From NCBI GenBank assembly GCA_021802185.1, contig JAKAAV010000085.1, positions 1-8,049 of the forward strand: a stretch of DNA of 8,049 nucleotides, given 5' to 3'. A program made the position numbers and the translations under genes. The stretch's first letter is position 1, and every line of letters begins with the position of its first letter. The notes below the pieces were generated by a model. It saw only the letters and a program-made list of their open reading frames with translations, was not told the origin of the DNA and made no database searches. Shown one piece after another: positions 5,782 to 8,049 of this stretch. The stretch comes from Chloroflexota bacterium. Lineage in GTDB: Bacteria > Chloroflexota > Limnocylindria > Limnocylindrales > CSP1-4.

Positions 5782-7499
5782 CGAGCGACGTGACGGGCGA
5801 CGCCGAACAGGGCGCGCCGGGCCAGGAACCCCCGGTGCTCGACGTGGTCGGATCCGGGCACGCCTCCTCCGGAGAGCCGGCGCCGCCGCAGGTCGCGGGC
5901 GGGCTCCTCGACGGGGCGGCAGTGCCGGCCCTGGCGCCTGCCGGCGTCTCGTCGCTCGCGGCGCGGCTCGCCTGGGGCGTGATCGGTGGCCAGGAGCTCG
6001 ACGCCGACGCGGAGGACCTGCTCGACCGCGGGCTCGGCGGCGTCGTCCTGTTCGGGCGCAACCTCCGCGACCCCCGCCAGATCCGCGATCTGACCGCGGC
6101 GATCCGGCGGCGCGCGTCCCGGCCCGTGCACATCGCGCTCGACCAGGAGGGCGGGCACATCGTCCGGATCGGCGAGCCGCTCACCCACTTCCCGTCCGCG
6201 ATGGCGGTCGGGGCCACCCGGTCCGAAGTGCTCGCGTTCGCCGCCGCGAAGGCGTCCGGCGAGGAACTCAACGCACTCGGCATCGACGTCGTGCTGGCAC
6301 CGGTGCTCGACGTCGTCACCGATCCCCGGAACCCGACCGTCGGCGCGCGGTCGTTCGGGGCCGATCCGGACCTCGTGGCGCGGCTCGGCGTCGCGACGCT
6401 GCTCGGCTACCGCGCGGCGGGCATCACCGCGGTCCCGAAGCACTTCCCGGGGCACGGCCGAACGGGCACCGACTCGCACGTCGCCGCGGCGCGCGTCGCC
6501 GGCGGCCGCATCGCGCTCGCACCGGACCTGGTGCCGTTCCGAGCGGCGGTCGGCGCCGGGGCCCGGGTCATCATGGTCTCCCACATCGTCTACGACGGCG
6601 TCAGCAACGGGCTCCCCGCCTCGCTGTCGCACGCGGTCATGAACGGGCTCCTGCGACGCGGGCTCGGGTTCGACGGCCTGGTCCTCACCGACGCGATGGT
6701 GATGGACGCCGTGCTCGAGGGCCGCTCGCCTGCCGAGGCGTGCGTCGCTGCGCTCCTCGCCGGCGCCGACGTCGTCATGCCGCTCGAGCCGCAGCGCAAG
6801 GTTCTGCCCGCCATCGAGCGCGCGATCGCCGACGGCGTCCTCGGGGCCCGGCGGCTCGAATCGACCGTCAGGCGCCTGGAGCACCTCGACGCGCTGACCG
6901 CCGCGGACGCGGAGCGCCACGTCGGCGACATGGGCGCCCCCGAGGGATCCGACGCGGCGAGCCACCACGACATCGCCCTCGCCGTGGCACGCGCCTCGGT
7001 GACGCTCGTCCGGGGCCGCCGCCTGCTGCCCATCACGCCCGACACCTCGATCCTGCTCGTCGAGCAGCCGAGCGGGCACCGGAGCCCGATCGAGGACGAC
7101 CGCGGGTCCCCGTCGGTGGAGCGTCAGTTCCTCACCGCGCTGCCGCGAACGCGACACGTCTCGGTCGAGCCGGCGCGCGCCCGCGGACTGCTCTGGCTCG
7201 ACGCCGCAGCCCGTGCCTCGGACCTCGTCGTGCTCGCGACACGCGACGCCTACCTCGACCCCGCCGCGCCGGCGCTCGTGCGCCGACTGCTCGGTTCCGG
7301 CCGCCATGTCGTGCTCGTCGCGATGCGCAGCCCCTGGGACTGCGCCGCGCTGCCCCGCACCGACGTCGCGATCGCCACCTATGCCGACGTCCCGGCGAGC
7401 ATCCAGGCGCTGCTCGAGGCGCTGACGGGAAGAGGCACGTTCCCCGGCCGCCTGCCGATCCCGCTCGACCCCGCAGTCATCTCATCGATCGCCCCATGA
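5778..7499 (+). CDS. nagZ: GH3 beta-N-acetylhexosaminidase, NagZ-like, two-domain
   Basis: A 573-aa glycoside hydrolase family 3 protein, expected to release terminal beta-linked N-acetylhexosamines such as GlcNAc from muropeptides or chito-oligosaccharides. The TIM-barrel domain spans about residues 58-370: GGVVLFGRNL (87-96), ALDQEGGHIVRIG (120-132), APVLDVVTDPRNPTVGARSFG (in segments 174-194), KHFPGHGRTGTDSH (221-234; H234 is the His of the Asp-His acid/base pair used by NagZ-type enzymes) and LVLTDAMVMDAV (301-312; nucleophile D305). A C-terminal GH3_C sandwich follows from about 395 to 573, ending GRGTFPGRLPIPL. There is no signal peptide, so it is probably cytoplasmic. The first ~57 residues are a Gly/Pro/Ala-rich extension not normal for NagZ, and the true start may be internal; GTG 5778 overlaps the upstream ORF stop. 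Its place after a SIS remnant and a GH38 remnant suggests amino-sugar or glycan catabolism. Confidence 0.9.
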   Translation: MTSDVTGDAEQGAPGQEPPVLDVVGSGHASSGEPAPPQVAGGLLDGAAVPALAPAGVSSLAARLAWGVIGGQELDADAEDLLDRGLGGVVLFGRNLRDPRQIRDLTAAIRRRASRPVHIALDQEGGHIVRIGEPLTHFPSAMAVGATRSEVLAFAAAKASGEELNALGIDVVLAPVLDVVTDPRNPTVGARSFGADPDLVARLGVATLLGYRAAGITAVPKHFPGHGRTGTDSHVAAARVAGGRIALAPDLVPFRAAVGAGARVIMVSHIVYDGVSNGLPASLSHAVMNGLLRRGLGFDGLVLTDAMVMDAVLEGRSPAEACVAALLAGADVVMPLEPQRKVLPAIERAIADGVLGARRLESTVRRLEHLDALTAADAERHVGDMGAPEGSDAASHHDIALAVARASVTLVRGRRLLPITPDTSILLVEQPSGHRSPIEDDRGSPSVERQFLTALPRTRHVSVEPARARGLLWLDAAARASDLVVLATRDAYLDPAAPALVRRLLGSGRHVVLVAMRSPWDCAALPRTDVAIATYADVPASIQALLEALTGRGTFPGRLPIPLDPAVISSIAP

Positions 7500-7555
7500 C
7501 GGCCAGCCACCACCCCACGAGGTGCACCCGCGTTCGGAAGGACACGCCGCGATGA
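7496..7555 (+). other. 19-codon mini-ORF with ATGA overlaps at both ends
   Basis: ATG 7496 overlaps the GH3 stop as ATGA, and its own TGA (7553-7555) overlaps the next ATG (7552) as ATGA. The product would be MTASHHPTRCTRVRKDTPR, basic and unrecognised. There is no Shine-Dalgarno before it, while GGAAGGA inside it (7536-7542) serves the downstream gene. It is probably either a coupling relay or a chance open frame. Confidence 0.2.
7536..7542 (+). promoter_or_regulatory. Ribosome binding site for the P-loop gene
   Basis: GGAAGGA lies 9 nt before ATG 7552. It decides this start over earlier in-frame options and indicates translation independent of the GH3 gene. Confidence 0.6.
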
Positions 7556-8049
7556 CCGACCTCCTCGATACCGACTCCCCGCAGAAGCTCCCCGACCTCG
7601 AGGCGGGCTCTCTGCCCGCGCTCCTTGTCGAGCCGCCCGTCGGCTGCGTCGTGACCGGCGCGGGGCGCCTCGCCGGCCGCGAGGCGCTGTCCTCGGAGCT
7701 GCACCGCCGCTGGGCCGAGGGCCTCGACACGCTGCTCGTCGGGCCGGTCGGTGCAGGCAAGCGGCAGCTGGCGCGAGACGTTGCCGTGCACGCCGGCCGG
7801 TCGGGCGTCGAGGTGTCCGTGGCCGAGCTGCGGCGGATGCCGCTGGAGGAGCGCGAGGCGGCGTGCGAGGCGCTGGCCACGTGGCTCGCCCGGACGGGGC
7901 ACGGCCTCCTCCTCGTCGACACTGACGGCGACCCGATCCCGTTCCCGGTGCCGGAGGAGGTCCCGGTGATCGTCACGGCCTCGCACCAACCGGCCGGCGT
8001 CACGCTCGACCCGCCGAGGCTCCTCGAGCCCGTCGAGGTCCCGGTCCCC
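7552..8049 (+). CDS. P-loop/AAA+-like ATPase domain protein (5' part, runs off right edge)
   Basis: 166 codons are visible, starting MTDLLDTDSPQKLPDL, and the frame is open at the window edge. TLLVGPVGAGKRQLARDVA (60-78) has the GxxxxGK spacing of a Walker A motif (G64, G69, K70), but the residue after Lys is Arg (R71) instead of Ser/Thr. GLLLVDTDGD (118-127) fits a Walker B strand with Asp 123, though the second acidic position is Thr. VPVIVTASHQ (138-147) sits where AAA+ proteins carry sensor 1, and LEPVEVPVP (158-166) resembles the strand that follows in enhancer-binding or helicase-type AAA+ domains. GRLAGREALSSEL (38-50) is a typical lead-in helix. Specific function is unknown; an AAA+-type regulator of the adjacent genes is one guess. 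It is likely in the GH3 operon, 52 nt downstream. Nucleotide hydrolysis may be impaired. Confidence 0.65.
   Translation, partial: MTDLLDTDSPQKLPDLEAGSLPALLVEPPVGCVVTGAGRLAGREALSSELHRRWAEGLDTLLVGPVGAGKRQLARDVAVHAGRSGVEVSVAELRRMPLEEREAACEALATWLARTGHGLLLVDTDGDPIPFPVPEEVPVIVTASHQPAGVTLDPPRLLEPVEVPVP

Noticed and set aside
4427..6319. Very long minus-strand open frame upstream of the PfkB kinase start
   Set aside because: It is antisense to the GH38-SIS chimera and the GH3 gene, shows no domain, and is Arg/Pro/Ala-rich as expected for a shadow frame in high-GC DNA. Only 3449-4426 encodes the kinase.
5535..7307. 590-codon minus-strand open frame
   Set aside because: It lies antisense to the GH3 gene, whose plus-strand product has all catalytic motifs. 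The minus product is charged low-complexity sequence without motifs.

Overview
The window comes from a very GC-rich bacterium. Codons strongly favour G or C at the third position, GTG starts are common, and neighbouring genes often overlap by 4 nt. This fits a high-GC actinobacterium or a high-GC Chloroflexota-type lineage, but nothing here fixes the taxon. The left part is a pentose/nucleoside catabolic locus and the right part is a glycoside-hydrolase locus.

Left part (1-4426). A minus-strand operon reads LacI-family regulator (2142-1144), ribokinase (1147-182), then the first 31 codons of a lipoprotein (94-1), probably the substrate-binding protein of an ABC importer. Divergent from it is psuG (2429-3415), pseudouridine-5'-phosphate glycosidase, which yields ribose 5-phosphate and uracil. 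The shared intergenic region holds a three-fold tandem LacI-type operator (12-bp unit AACCGGTTGCGC, with a 30-bp perfect palindrome) next to two face-to-face promoters whose -10 elements overlap on GTATAC. Convergent to psuG is a PfkB-family kinase (4426-3449), a good candidate for the pseudouridine kinase that would make PsuG's substrate. Together the genes suggest uptake, phosphorylation and cleavage of a ribosyl compound under one LacI-type repressor.

Right part (4661-8049, plus strand). The first gene is an unusual in-frame chimera: the N-terminal third of a GH38 alpha-mannosidase domain runs directly into the C-terminal half of a GmhA-like SIS sugar-phosphate isomerase. A 40-codon ORF follows with 4-nt overlaps at both ends, then a two-domain GH3 beta-N-acetylhexosaminidase (NagZ-like). 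The window ends in the start of a P-loop/AAA+-like protein whose Walker A motif has Arg in place of Ser/Thr. The chimera is the most striking feature. It is either a real deletion fusion or an assembly join, and the sequence alone cannot separate these.

The only gene-free stretches are short: 95-181, 2143-2428 (regulatory), 3416-3448, 4427-4660 and 7500-7551. No tRNA, rRNA, IS element, CRISPR array or convincing intrinsic terminator was seen.
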